The notes beneath the pieces are model-generated. The model was not told where the DNA came from and searched no databases. It worked only from the letters and a program-made list of their open reading frames with translations. Below are positions 1 through 6,755 of a stretch of 23,252 bases of DNA, piece after piece; the first letter of the stretch is position 1; each line of letters starts with the position of its first letter. The translations under genes and the position numbers were made by a program. The stretch covers positions 1 to 23,252 of the IMG/VR virus record IMGVR_UViG_3300015371_000186, one strand, 5' to 3'. The DNA comes from a virus.

Positions 1-13
1 CCTCTGTGCTCAT
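1..13 (-). CDS. 5' end of a further gene, cut off by the window edge
   Basis: An ATG at 13-11 overlaps the TGA (12-10) of the winged-helix gene in the same ATGA arrangement used throughout this operon. Only Met-Ser-Thr-Glu can be read before the window ends. The call rests on the coupling pattern alone, and nothing can be said of function. Confidence 0.4.
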
Positions 14-333
14 GCCACGCCCCCGAGGATCTCGTCGCGCCGGGCGAGGAACGCAGTGCCCTTCTCCGTGCGCGCCCAGATGTTCCCCGAGTTGTGGCCG
101 CCGAACTGCTTGACGAGCCCTTCGAGGCTCATCGAGCGGATTCGCGCGGTGATGAAGGGGTTGGTGACGAGGCCGGCGTCGACGCCCCCGTCGATGATCT
201 CCTGCCGCAGGTCCTTGACCTGCCGGCCCTTCCAGTGGATCCCGCCGATCATGCCGACTTCCGGCAGCTTCTCGAGCAGGATGAAGTCCACTGGCTGGGC
301 CTTGTAGAAATTGCCCGCGTTTCTGCGGCTCAT
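10..333 (-). CDS. winged helix-turn-helix DNA-binding protein (107 aa)
   Basis: A small basic protein whose second half looks like a winged helix. Helical residues at about 55-75 (VTNPFITARIRSMSLEGLVK) are followed by a Gly-rich turn and a short strand pair ending WARTEKG at about 86-92, the typical end of MarR/PadR-like wings. The ATG at 333 is preferred over upstream codons because a GAGGAG Shine-Dalgarno lies just before it, and because it overlaps the stop of the preceding HTH gene by four bases. It probably binds DNA as a phage regulator, but its target is unknown. It is one of two adjacent HTH genes at the end of the replication operon and could bind the operators near 2.9 and 23.1 kb; that link is speculation. 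Confidence 0.6.
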   Translation of the reverse strand: MSRRNAGNFYKAQPVDFILLEKLPEVGMIGGIHWKGRQVKDLRQEIIDGGVDAGLVTNPFITARIRSMSLEGLVKQFGGHNSGNIWARTEKGTAFLARRDEILGGVA

Positions 334-581
334 GCTGGGGTCTCCTCGGTGTGTGTGTTGGTGGTGCCGGGGTGCACGACCACCGGCGGTGTTGTCTTGG
401 CCTGCTGGCGCTTCCACGCCAGCGAGCGGATTTCGTCGGCCCGCCACAACGTGGTGGCGGCGACTCGGCTGTACGGCGCAGGCAAGCCCGCCACCGTGCG
501 GAGGTTGGGTTGCTGCACTCCGAGCGTGCGGGCTGCCTCTTGCGCCCCCATCAGCTCGGGCTCGTCGATCCTGCGCTTCAT
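330..581 (-). CDS. small helix-turn-helix protein, MerR/AlpA-like (83 aa)
   Basis: Residues about 9-55 fit a short MerR/excisionase-type HTH: a helix containing MGAQEAARTLGV, a second helix after the turn (QQPNLRTVAGL), then a strand-like stretch ending TLWRADEIRSLAW, where the W-R-A-D-E-I pattern is usual for the end of such domains. The C-terminal 25 residues are Pro/Thr-rich and probably disordered. The start at 581 has an AAGGAGAAGGAG stretch upstream, which also encodes the Lys/Glu tail of the preceding gene. The stop overlaps the next start as ATGA. It could be a transcription factor or a recombination directionality factor. No integrase is visible, so the former is likelier. Confidence 0.6.
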   Translation of the reverse strand: MKRRIDEPELMGAQEAARTLGVQQPNLRTVAGLPAPYSRVAATTLWRADEIRSLAWKRQQAKTTPPVVVHPGTTNTHTEETPA

Positions 582-583
582 GG

Positions 584-739
584 CTACTTCTCCTTCTCCT
601 TGGGCGGTGTGTTCGGTGGCGCCTTCCGACGCTTGTTCGCGTCCCGCCCGATCACCGAGTGCGGGCAGCCTCGCGTGAGGCAGCCCGACCCGTTGATCGT
701 GTGAAACCACAGCCGCCCGCATGACGGGCAGTGGGTCAT
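584..739 (-). CDS. small zinc-ribbon-like protein (51 aa)
   Basis: This short reading frame starts at an ATG (739) that overlaps the stop of the preceding small frame as TGATG, and it ends with TAG two bases before the next gene. Near the N-terminus it has Cys4-x2-Cys7, followed by Cys20 and Cys25, a spacing that could hold one zinc ion. The C-terminal half is Lys/Pro-rich and looks disordered. Small proteins of this form (a CPSCG knuckle followed by a basic tail) are common in actinophage early operons and are of unknown function. The Cys pairs, the tight packing and the lack of any other use for this stretch support its being a gene. Confidence 0.55.
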   Translation of the reverse strand: MTHCPSCGRLWFHTINGSGCLTRGCPHSVIGRDANKRRKAPPNTPPKEKEK

Positions 740-865
740 CAGGCCGGCACCTTCTCAGGCTTGGCCGGGGTCTTGGGCGCCTTGAGGGGCGCCTTCTCGG
801 GGACCGGGTTCTTGACCGGCTCCACGATGATCGTGCGTTCTTCCTTGCCGATGTCGATAAGTCAT
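739..865 (-). CDS. small Lys/Pro-rich protein with a disrupted 5' end
   Basis: The frame ending at the TGA at 741-739 reads naturally as IDIGKEERTIIVEPVKNP and then a Lys-Pro-Ala repeat tail, a composition typical of small actinophage proteins. It has no ATG in frame. The obvious start, ATG at 865 behind AAAGGAGG, is one base out of frame. Removing one of the two T's at 860-859 would join it to this frame as Met-Thr-Ile-Asp-Ile-Gly. The alternatives are an ATC start near 858, a GTG start at 825 (28 aa), or the overlapping 36-aa frame 865-755, whose composition is unconvincing. I cannot tell a sequencing error from a real mutation or from a non-canonical start. Function unknown. Confidence 0.4.
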
Positions 866-1212
866 CGCCTCCTTTGGCGGTTGCAGGTTCGGCACTGACG
901 CTTCCCCTGCTTCGACGTGTATGTGTTGGCTGCGTCGTAGGGATGGCCCTGCGGGCAGTGGGTCTTCGCGGCGTTGGCCGCGACGATGGTGTTGCCGAGC
1001 ATCAGGTTCTGGCGATGCGTCACCAGCCTCAAGTGCTCGATCTCCACGCAAGCGCGGTTGCCGCACTCGTGGTCGATCTCATGGCCGGGTGGGATCGGGC
1101 CGATCAACTCCATCCACACGATCCGGTGGACGCCCTCCATGCGTCCCTCGTAAGGGCGACTGACATAGCCCTTGTTGTTGGGTCGGCCTGGGTGGATCTG
1201 GCAGGGCTTCAT
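862..1212 (-). CDS. HNH endonuclease (116 aa)
   Basis: This is a compact HNH nuclease. The ββα-metal motif runs from His29 (VHRIVW) through HEIDHECGN (residues 44-52), Cys55 and His60 to Asn69. The IDH residues would hold the catalytic His and metal ligand. A C-terminal zinc knuckle follows (CPQGH at 86-90, CRTC at 107-110), then an Arg-rich tail for DNA contact. The ATG at 1212 overlaps the upstream stop as ATGA. Longer in-frame extensions read through another gene and are rejected. Free-standing HNH genes of this size are common in phages, either as homing-type nucleases or as helpers in replication or packaging. Its position in the replication operon, far from the terminase, favours the former. 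The stop codon region also carries AAAGGAGG, which serves the next small frame. Confidence 0.85.
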   Translation of the reverse strand: MKPCQIHPGRPNNKGYVSRPYEGRMEGVHRIVWMELIGPIPPGHEIDHECGNRACVEIEHLRLVTHRQNLMLGNTIVAANAAKTHCPQGHPYDAANTYTSKQGKRQCRTCNRQRRR

Positions 1213-1730
1213 ATCGCCTTGCGGTGGCCGGGGATGAGGATGTTCTTCAGGCGGACCGGGACGCCGTAGGTGTCGCCGAGCCGCTCCGCGAGGTAGTGGG
1301 CCTCGAAGGGGACGTAGAGCGCGACCGGGTAGGACTTCTGGGCCCGCCAGCCCTGGGAGCCCTCGATCACCTTGCCCCAGTTGGCGACCTTGCCGACGAC
1401 ATGGAAGTAGCCGTTGTGCTCGGCGTCGTACTGGTGGTAGGTCATCGACATGAGGTGGGCGAGCGTCTTGGCCGAGTAGAACCCGCAGCTGCACTTCTCG
1501 CCCGGGACGTCCTCGCCGCAGCGCCTGCACTCCGCCTGGGAGAGCTTGCGCGGCTCCCAGAAGTAGGCGGTGTAGGTGACGCTGTAGAGCAGCGGGTGCG
1601 CCCAGCGCGGGGTGTCGGCCTGGATTCCCCACGCCCGCCAGCCCGACACGGTCCCGACCACGTCGGGGGCTTGGAAGTCGCGGTCACGCAGACCGCTGAA
1701 CTTCTCGGGGTCGAACGGCAGATCACTCAT
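1209..1730 (-). CDS. conserved-type phage protein with a Cys cluster (173 aa)
   Basis: I do not recognise a function. The protein is Trp/Tyr-rich, with a motif GWRAWG at about 30-35. Four cysteines (Cys68-x2-Cys71 and Cys80-x-Cys82, within CRRCGEDVPGEKCSCG) probably bind zinc, and the second half is predicted to be mixed α/β. Proteins with the GWRAW start and a CSCG(L/F)Y element recur in actinophages next to replication genes and are annotated as hypothetical. The start at 1730 overlaps the end of the ATPase gene by eight bases, and the stop overlaps the HNH start, so the three are translationally coupled. A role linked to DNA metabolism is only suggested by this context. Confidence 0.75.
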   Translation of the reverse strand: MSDLPFDPEKFSGLRDRDFQAPDVVGTVSGWRAWGIQADTPRWAHPLLYSVTYTAYFWEPRKLSQAECRRCGEDVPGEKCSCGFYSAKTLAHLMSMTYHQYDAEHNGYFHVVGKVANWGKVIEGSQGWRAQKSYPVALYVPFEAHYLAERLGDTYGVPVRLKNILIPGHRKAI

Positions 1731-2874
1731 CGTCGGCGTTGTCCTCCATCAGCCCACGCAGGGCCTCGTCCCAGTCGGCGTCGGGGTCGATGGGGAGCGG
1801 GTCGCCGTCGCCGGTGGTGTCGGTCACGGCCTCGTCGGCATCGAGCTCGTCCTCGACGACCCCTGCGTCGGGGACGTCCTCGCCCACGCCGAGCAGTCGC
1901 TTGACGTTCTCGGGCAGGTCCCAGGTGACCTTCGGCCCACCGCCCGGGGGATGCTTGACGATGTGCATCTCCTCGGCGGCGCGACGCACCGTCTTGGCGC
2001 TCATGTTGTACTGCTTGGCGTCCTCGAAGATCTGCGAGGAGGGCACGGGTCCGCCCGCCAGCGCGATGTACTCCGTGAGCCACTGAGCGGCCGCGGCACG
2101 CTTGTCGGGTGGGCGCCCGATCGTGCCCTTGCGCTTGGTGAACATGCTGATCGGGTCGAAGGCGGCCAGCTCCTCATCGAACGTCAGCAGCGGGGTGGTC
2201 CCGACCTGCGGGTGCTCCCACGTGTCCACCTCGAACGCCAGCGCCTGTGGGCGCTCGCGGATGTTGAGCTTGACGCAGGCGAGCACTCGGCGATCGGGGT
2301 CGCCGGGGTCGACGCCGAGCAGGAAGCCAGCTCGGGCCGCCGCCACGAGACCCGAACCGGTGCCGCCGATCATGCTCAGTGGGTCGGCGTCACGCCCCTT
2401 GGTGCCCTTCAGGACGTGCTCGACGATCAGCACCGCGCACTTGGTGTGGCTCAGGATCGGCTCCATCGGGTCCGTGACCTGGCGGATGTTGTCCGAGTGG
2501 CGGGAGATCCCACCGCTGAGGTGGGAGGCGAGCGGGTCGATCACGACCAGCCCGATGTTGTGCTTGACGATCGCGTTGGCCAGCTCCGGCCACTGGCCGG
2601 GGAGCTTGAAGCGCCACAGCAGAACGTTGTTCATGTTGACGCCCGCGGCCTCGAGGCGCGGGCGGGTCATCTGGCCGTGAGAGTCCTCGGCGGCTGAGTA
2701 CAGGACGCGGACACCGGCCCGGGAGGCCTCCGCTGCAACGTGTGCAGCGAACAGGCCTTTCCCTTGGTCGGCGCGGCCCGCGACCACGGAGATCATCCCC
2801 TTGGGGATGCGTTCCCGCCACAGCCATTCGATCCTCTCGGGCTTGACCCGATCTAGGCGGATCGGCTGGTCCAT
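1723..2874 (-). CDS. RecA-like AAA ATPase with C-terminal winged helix (RepA/AAA_25 type, 383 aa)
   Basis: This is a replication-type ATPase. Walker A is GRADQGKG (33-40), where the usual Ser/Thr after Lys is Gly, as in many actinophage relatives. Walker B is GLVVIDPL (108-115) with Asp113. VLIVEHVLKGTKG (148-160) and the basic loop that follows resemble the sensor region of RepA/RAD-like helicases. Residues about 256-318 form a helix-turn-helix (SAKTVRRAAEEMHIV), and the last 50 residues are strongly acidic. The ATG at 2874 is chosen because AAGGAGG lies just upstream. Further upstream codons lie inside the promoter. It is the first gene of its operon, behind the promoter and operator at 2889-2947. 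It may load or act as a replicative helicase, or bind origin DNA through its winged helix. Confidence 0.82.
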   Translation of the reverse strand: MDQPIRLDRVKPERIEWLWRERIPKGMISVVAGRADQGKGLFAAHVAAEASRAGVRVLYSAAEDSHGQMTRPRLEAAGVNMNNVLLWRFKLPGQWPELANAIVKHNIGLVVIDPLASHLSGGISRHSDNIRQVTDPMEPILSHTKCAVLIVEHVLKGTKGRDADPLSMIGGTGSGLVAAARAGFLLGVDPGDPDRRVLACVKLNIRERPQALAFEVDTWEHPQVGTTPLLTFDEELAAFDPISMFTKRKGTIGRPPDKRAAAAQWLTEYIALAGGPVPSSQIFEDAKQYNMSAKTVRRAAEEMHIVKHPPGGGPKVTWDLPENVKRLLGVGEDVPDAGVVEDELDADEAVTDTTGDGDPLPIDPDADWDEALRGLMEDNADDE

Positions 2875-2888
2875 CGAGCCTCCTTCGC

Positions 2889-2939
2889 TTTGGGCAAGTT
2901 GGGTGTGTTCATATGAACAGTATATCAAACTTGCCCAAA
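2889..2939. promoter_or_regulatory. operator: perfect 12-bp inverted repeat around a 14-bp palindrome
   Basis: Plus-strand TTTGGGCAAGTT (2889-2900) and AACTTGCCCAAA (2928-2939) are exact inverted copies 27 bases apart. Between them, nearly at the centre, lies the perfect palindrome TGTTCATATGAACA (2906-2919). One arm falls between the -35 and -10 boxes, the palindrome covers the predicted start site, and the other arm lies in the leader. The same core occurs four times at 23041-23144. This suggests a dimeric repressor or activator binding at several sites, or an origin-binding protein. Confidence 0.7.
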
Positions 2940-2947
2940 ATATACAA
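2919..2947 (-). promoter_or_regulatory. sigma70-type promoter for the ATPase operon
   Basis: On the minus strand, TTGTAT (2947-2942) and TATACT (2924-2919) are separated by exactly 17 bases, close to the -35/-10 consensus and very AT-rich for this genome. Transcription would start near 2912, about 38 bases before the ATPase ATG at 2874. The spacer holds one arm of the TGGGCAAGTT operator, and the expected start point lies in a 14-bp palindrome, so the promoter is probably repressible. Confidence 0.75.
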
Positions 2948-2979
2948 GGGGTATTGAGGAGGCCTCGGGGGTCGGCGGC

Positions 2980-3017
2980 ATAAAGAAGGCCCCCCAGCCG
3001 CTGCAAGCTGGGAGGCC
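2980..3017 (-). terminator. Rho-independent terminator after the tail genes
   Basis: Reading the minus strand, an 11-bp stem (3017-3007 with 2998-2988, one G-U pair) closes an 8-base loop and is followed by TTCTTTAT. It lies about 50 bases after the stop of the tail fibre gene and before the ATPase promoter, so it separates the two transcription units. A second small hairpin (3054-3048 with 3036-3030) lies just before it. The palindrome GGAGGCCTC occurs both in the stem (3011-3020) and downstream (2958-2966), allowing an alternative fold. Confidence 0.7.
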
Positions 3018-3069
3018 TCCGGGCAGGCCCGCGCTGAAGGGGGTCAGCAGCGCGATCGCAGCCGCCAGC

Positions 3070-3837
3070 TTAGAGCTTCACGATCCAGTTGAGAACCTGG
3101 AACGGCGTCATGTTGTCGTGCTCGGCCGAAGCGTTGACGGCAGCCACCGTGTTGGTGATGCCGGTGCTGCCGGGCATTCGGTCGGGCCCCTGAGCCTCGA
3201 AGGACGTGTCGGTGCGCAGGACATGGTGGTCGCCTATGACGGTGTTCAGCGGGTTGCCGGGCGTGTTGAGCATCGAGCCGTAGATGTCGGGATAGATGGC
3301 GTGCGAATGCGCCGGCGCCCCGGACTGGGCGGCGGTCAGCGTGACCGCGGTGACGCCGCCCTTGGCCTTGACCGTGCGCACCGGGTCACCGCTGGCGGGG
3401 ACGTTGACGGCGGCGATGCCGACGACCGTGCGCCCCCGCAGGTCGGGCAGGGTGGCGCCGATCGCCGTGTAGAGGTCGGCGGTCACGCCCGTGTTGGTGA
3501 TCGTCGCGCCATCACAGCTACGCCAGCCCGTGGGGGCGCCGGCCGTCAGGATCGCCGCCGTGACCCCTGCCGCGATGCTCGTGCGCAGCCAGGCCGTGCC
3601 GGTGTCGACGTAGTCGGCCACGACGTCGGTGGCGAAGTAGCGGCGGCCGGCCGTCCCGAACGCGGGGCGGGCAGAGAGCAGGCCGATCGTCGTGTCCTTG
3701 GCCTTGCTCTGGGTGTCGACCGGCGAGAGCACCGTCTCGATCCGGTTGGCCAGCGCCTGCAGCTGGGATGGTGCGTCGGCCGGGTCGCCGCCCTGCGGGT
3801 AGGGCAGCGCGTAGATGGGGGTGTTCTGGATGGTCAT
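3070..3837 (-). CDS. tail fibre with collar domain (255 aa)
   Basis: This is a receptor-binding or fibre-tip protein of the phage tail-collar family. The N-terminal 100 residues are a helical, baseplate-attaching part (ALPYPQGGDPADAPSQLQAL). The collar domain follows, with the typical PTGWRSCDGA at about 103-112, LPDLRGRTVVGI (about 130-141), an AHSH element near 178, and the closing DNMTPFQVLNWIVKL at the C-terminus. The last strand motif is diagnostic: collar proteins usually end in M-P-Y/F-x-x-L-x-Y/W-I-I-K. The start overlaps the upstream stop as ATGA. It is the last gene of the tail operon and is followed by a terminator. Its place after the gene for the I-like protein matches the P2/Mu order of baseplate then fibre. 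Confidence 0.85.
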   Translation of the reverse strand: MTIQNTPIYALPYPQGGDPADAPSQLQALANRIETVLSPVDTQSKAKDTTIGLLSARPAFGTAGRRYFATDVVADYVDTGTAWLRTSIAAGVTAAILTAGAPTGWRSCDGATITNTGVTADLYTAIGATLPDLRGRTVVGIAAVNVPASGDPVRTVKAKGGVTAVTLTAAQSGAPAHSHAIYPDIYGSMLNTPGNPLNTVIGDHHVLRTDTSFEAQGPDRMPGSTGITNTVAAVNASAEHDNMTPFQVLNWIVKL

Positions 3838-4016
3838 CTATGGCTCCCCCGCAGAGCGCCTTCCACGTTGCTCTGCGCGTCGTAGGTGAGTTGACGGATC
3901 AAGCCCTTCAGGGCGTTCTCCTGCTTGAGCGGCAGGTCGGCCGCCTCGATGGCCGAGAACAGCCCGCCCCGAACACGGTTGAAGCCGTCGCGGACCTCCT
4001 GGATGGCGGCGCTCAC
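3834..4016 (-). CDS. small helical protein between baseplate and fibre genes (60 aa)
   Basis: A short, almost wholly α-helical protein (AIQEVRDGFNRVRGG..., then a second helix with QENALKGLIRQLTYDAQ). I do not recognise the family. I prefer the GTG at 4016, which overlaps the preceding stop as GTGA, matching the coupling in this operon. A longer form from 4043 would add nine residues inside the preceding gene. Its position suggests a fibre-attachment or fibre-assembly helper, but this is inferred from context only. Confidence 0.65.
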   Translation of the reverse strand: MSAAIQEVRDGFNRVRGGLFSAIEAADLPLKQENALKGLIRQLTYDAQSNVEGALRGSHR

Positions 4017-4660
4017 GATGGGATCGGTTGCGGGCGGTCCCACACGATGATCCCCGGCGTCGAGGACTGGACCTCAGCCCACGTCGCGTAGGCGGCCTTG
4101 ACGTCGTTCCAGAGCGGCTTGGCCGCCTTGAGCGCCGCCCACGTCTGGCTGGTGGCGGTGGAGTAGTCGAGCTGGATGTCGGCGGGGAGAACCGAGTAGA
4201 TGTCGGCCAGCACCTGCTCGGGGTGTGGCGTCTGGGCAGCGTAGGTGCGGATCTGCAGGTAGTCCTCGGGGTGGGTCTGCCCGGCGCCCGAGCGCTCCAC
4301 GATCATCACCGCGCGGGCGCCGGTCAGCGAGCGCTGGGTGGCGCGGATGATCGAGTAGAACGTGCCGCGCTGCTGGTTGGGGTGGTCAGCCACCCACTCG
4401 CGCTGCATCGCCTCGGTCAAGCCGACCGGCAGACGCTCGCCCACGTACATGCCGAGGTGGGGGAGGGCTCGAGCCGGGCAGCGGGTCGGATCGAACAGCG
4501 GTCCCCAGCCGTCCTCCTCGCCGAGGAAGTTCACCAGCTCCTCGACGTCGTTGAACATCCAGCCGATGGCGTTGGCGTAGTCGGCGAGGTCCGGGGTCAG
4601 GTACGGCGCCCAGGCCTCGACGAGCAGTTCGCCGACCACGCTGACCGGGACCGGCGTCAT
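4013..4660 (-). CDS. baseplate protein, P2 gpI-like (215 aa)
   Basis: It lies directly after the J-like gene with an ATGA overlap and has the form of the P2 tail protein I family: an N-terminal helical part, an aromatic-acidic stretch (EEDGWGPLFDPTRCPARALPH, about 48-68), then L-P-H-L-G-x-Y-V-G and a Trp-containing segment that ends the domain. In P2 and Mu the I protein attaches the tail fibre to the J wedge. The C-terminal 45 residues have a spaced Trp pattern (TWAALKAAKPLWNDV, then TWAEV) seen in several actinophage tail proteins, probably a peripheral linker to the fibre. The fibre gene follows, as expected. Confidence 0.75.
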   Translation of the reverse strand: MTPVPVSVVGELLVEAWAPYLTPDLADYANAIGWMFNDVEELVNFLGEEDGWGPLFDPTRCPARALPHLGMYVGERLPVGLTEAMQREWVADHPNQQRGTFYSIIRATQRSLTGARAVMIVERSGAGQTHPEDYLQIRTYAAQTPHPEQVLADIYSVLPADIQLDYSTATSQTWAALKAAKPLWNDVKAAYATWAEVQSSTPGIIVWDRPQPIPS

Positions 4661-5769
4661 GTCACGGTCACGTTGATCGTGCCGGGCCGCGTCAGCGGTG
4701 CGGTGCCGGTCAGGTTGATGTCGGCGGTGCCGCCGTTGAGGGTCGCCGACTGCACGTAGCGGACCCCGGGCTGGGCGAGCACGCGCAGCAACTCGGAATA
4801 GCGCACCACGGTGTCGTTGAGCCAGTCATCGGTCGGCCCCTCGACCCCGCGCGGCCGGCCCCAGTTCAGCGGCGAGAGCCAGTCGGCGATGGCGCCCTCG
4901 CAGGCGGTGTCGATTGCGGCCGGCTCGTAGTCGGGCAGCGACACCACGGTGGCGGTGACGTTGATCGTCGTATAGGTCGGGTCGATCACGCTGTAGGTCG
5001 TGTTGACCTGGCGGTAGTCGTCGAACAGGTCCAGCACCGTGCCCTTGATGCTGCCCGGGCCCGTGCCGCCCGTGATGGCCTCGCCCGCCTCGTCGGTCAG
5101 CGCCACCGTCACCTGGCGCGCCTGGTTGACCATCGCGGTCGCTCGCCCCACGCCCGGGACCTGGAGCGCCATCAACTCGAAGTCGTGGCCGGTGACCAGC
5201 GTGGTGGTCTGCAGCTGCAGACGGTCGGCGAGGCGGTCCATGTAGGCGGCGTCGCTCTCGGAGTCTGAGCCGCCCGACGTCGGGGTCTGCACCTCGATCG
5301 AGGCGATCCACGGCAGGGGGGTCATCGGGTCGGCGAAGCCCCACTGGTCGTTGCCGTCGATGCCGATCTCGTTGGCGGTGATGGTGGCGGTGGCCGACGT
5401 GGTGCCCGGCGCGATGACCACGGGGTCGTCGGTCGTGAAGGCCACGCCGTCGAGGTCGAGCTCGACCGGCGTAGAGGTCGAGTAGCCGGCGTTGTCCAGA
5501 GCGGTGAAGACAGCGCTGCCGATCGCCGCCTGGCCCGGGTCGTAGGGAACGCCGACGAGCGAGATCCCGTAGTTGCGGAAGATGGCATCGGGCACGATCG
5601 AGGCGGCCTCGGCGACGTCGGCTGCCATCGCGGCCAGCGACTCGATCTGGATGACCTCGAGGTCGCCGTCCTGCCCCTCCCAGTCCTCCCAGGCATCGGC
5701 GAGGCGGTCAAGCGCCTCGTCGGCCAGCGCGTCCGCATCAAGGATGAATGGCACGACGATGTAGGGCAC
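4657..5769 (-). CDS. baseplate wedge protein, J-like (370 aa)
   Basis: Baseplate_J family protein (P2 gpJ / Mu gp47 / T4 gp6-like core). The N-terminus has helices followed by FRNYGISLVGVPYDPGQAA, close to the family pattern in which a Gly-rich stretch precedes an A-x-G-x-V strand. The central part holds the β-rich region with the conserved SDAAYMDRLADRLQL (about 170-184), then VPGVGRATAM, where new-wedge contacts form. The C-terminus has the usual LSPLNWGRPRG...VRYSELLRVLAQPGVRYV (about 294-338). It starts with GTG right after the TAA of the gp25-like gene. It should form the wedge ring joining hub to fibre. The length is in the family range. Confidence 0.85.
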   Translation of the reverse strand: MPYIVVPFILDADALADEALDRLADAWEDWEGQDGDLEVIQIESLAAMAADVAEAASIVPDAIFRNYGISLVGVPYDPGQAAIGSAVFTALDNAGYSTSTPVELDLDGVAFTTDDPVVIAPGTTSATATITANEIGIDGNDQWGFADPMTPLPWIASIEVQTPTSGGSDSESDAAYMDRLADRLQLQTTTLVTGHDFELMALQVPGVGRATAMVNQARQVTVALTDEAGEAITGGTGPGSIKGTVLDLFDDYRQVNTTYSVIDPTYTTINVTATVVSLPDYEPAAIDTACEGAIADWLSPLNWGRPRGVEGPTDDWLNDTVVRYSELLRVLAQPGVRYVQSATLNGGTADINLTGTAPLTRPGTINVTVT

Positions 5770-6165
5770 TTAGCTCTCCCCTCCTCCAGGTGATGGTGTG
5801 GCCCCGCCGAAGCCGCTGGACGCCTGCGAGGAGAAGGCCACGCCCTCGCCGGACAGCACCTGCACGACGTCGATGTGGCGGATGGCGGCGTCGGCCTCAT
5901 CGGCCCATTCGGTGATGTCCGCATCGGAGTCGGGCACGAGCCGCTGGAAGGCGTCGCGCAGGCCCGAGAGGTCGACGGGCACGTTGACGAACTCCGGCCA
6001 CTCCCAGCCGAAGTCGGGCCGCTCGTCACGGAAGCCCATCGGCGTCACGACCACGGCGAACTCCTGGCCGGTGATGTGCTCGGGCGAGCGCTGCTCGACC
6101 ACCGCCACCCGACCGTTGCTGCGTCGGAACGGGAAGGCGAAGTGCGGGAGGGTGGGGGTCGCCAT
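5770..6165 (-). CDS. baseplate wedge protein, gp25/W-like (131 aa)
   Basis: A small protein of the gp25-like family, which binds the sheath to the baseplate wedge in T4, P2 (gpW) and contractile injection systems. The family signature is visible in VVVTPMGFRDERPDFGWEW (about 38-56), where a strand is followed by G-x-R-x-x-R-P-D-F-G. A helical end (DAFQRLV, then ITEWADEADAAI) and a β strand follow (about 100-112). The last 20 residues are Gly/Ser/Pro-rich. The ATG at 6165 overlaps the preceding stop as TGATG. It is followed directly by the J-like gene, the standard order. Confidence 0.82.
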   Translation of the reverse strand: MATPTLPHFAFPFRRSNGRVAVVEQRSPEHITGQEFAVVVTPMGFRDERPDFGWEWPEFVNVPVDLSGLRDAFQRLVPDSDADITEWADEADAAIRHIDVVQVLSGEGVAFSSQASSGFGGATPSPGGGES

Positions 6166-6755
6166 CAGCCGACCCTCACCGGTGTGAGCTGCAGCCACCG
6201 CATCCGAACCGTCGAAGCCTGGCTCGCGTGGCGCTGCACCTGGTCCTTGACGACCGCCCCGGCAGCCAGCGTCCTCCTGAGCAGGATCGCCGTCGAACCT
6301 GAGACGCCGTTGACGCTCGGCACCCCCGCGTAAGCGTTGTCGGTGGCGGGGTCAGTGGAGCCGGTCCAGGCCAGGCCGACGTTCACGGCTCGCAACGTCG
6401 CGTCCGTGGTCTGGTAGGCGTTGGCCCCGTAGTGCATGTCGTAGATGCCCGCGAGCGGAGCCGTCTGCGGCAAGTTCCCGGCCGTCAGGTCGAGCCAAGC
6501 TACTGCCCCGATTGCCGTCGACACGGCGGCGTTGTACTCGCCTTCGAGCGGAGCGCCGCCAACGAACTGCCACTTGTAGGCGTCGCCGAAGCCCGCGTTG
6601 TAGCGCAGGTGCCACAACGAATCTTTGCCCGAGATGTAGTAGTAGACCTCCTGGCCGTCATACGGCGAAGCGGGCAGCGTCCCGACCGCAGCAGCGCCGC
6701 CGCCGGGGAGCACGTACTGCCAGGCGCTGCCGTCCCAGTACTTGAGCGCGGGCAT
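6165..6755 (-). CDS. tail/fibre-associated β-rich protein (196 aa)
   Basis: The N-terminus reads [13 protein letters not shown], the common Y-W-D-G-x-x-W motif of phage fibre anchors. It is followed by LPASPYDGQEVYYYISGKDS and LWHLRYN...YKWQFVGG (about 30-75), a combination frequent in actinophage minor tail proteins. The rest is β-rich (TAGNLPQTAPLAGIYDMHYG) and probably forms a jelly-roll. I use the ATG at 6755, which overlaps the upstream stop (TGATG). An earlier in-frame Met lies inside the upstream gene. It probably decorates the tail tip or forms a short fibre next to the large spike-fibre gene upstream. The specific role is unknown. Confidence 0.65.
   Translation of the reverse strand: MPALKYWDGSAWQYVLPGGGAAAVGTLPASPYDGQEVYYYISGKDSLWHLRYNAGFGDAYKWQFVGGAPLEGEYNAAVSTAIGAVAWLDLTAGNLPQTAPLAGIYDMHYGANAYQTTDATLRAVNVGLAWTGSTDPATDNAYAGVPSVNGVSGSTAILLRRTLAAGAVVKDQVQRHASQASTVRMRWLQLTPVRVG

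Noticed and set aside
330-722. Longer start (722) for the MerR/AlpA-like gene
   Set aside because: The extra N-terminal residues are the out-of-frame reading of the Cys-rich small gene 584-739; the start at 581 has a strong Shine-Dalgarno.
862-1632. Longer start (1632) for the HNH gene
   Set aside because: The extra 140 residues are a shadow of the Cys-cluster gene 1209-1730; ATG 1212 overlaps its stop in the usual ATGA form.
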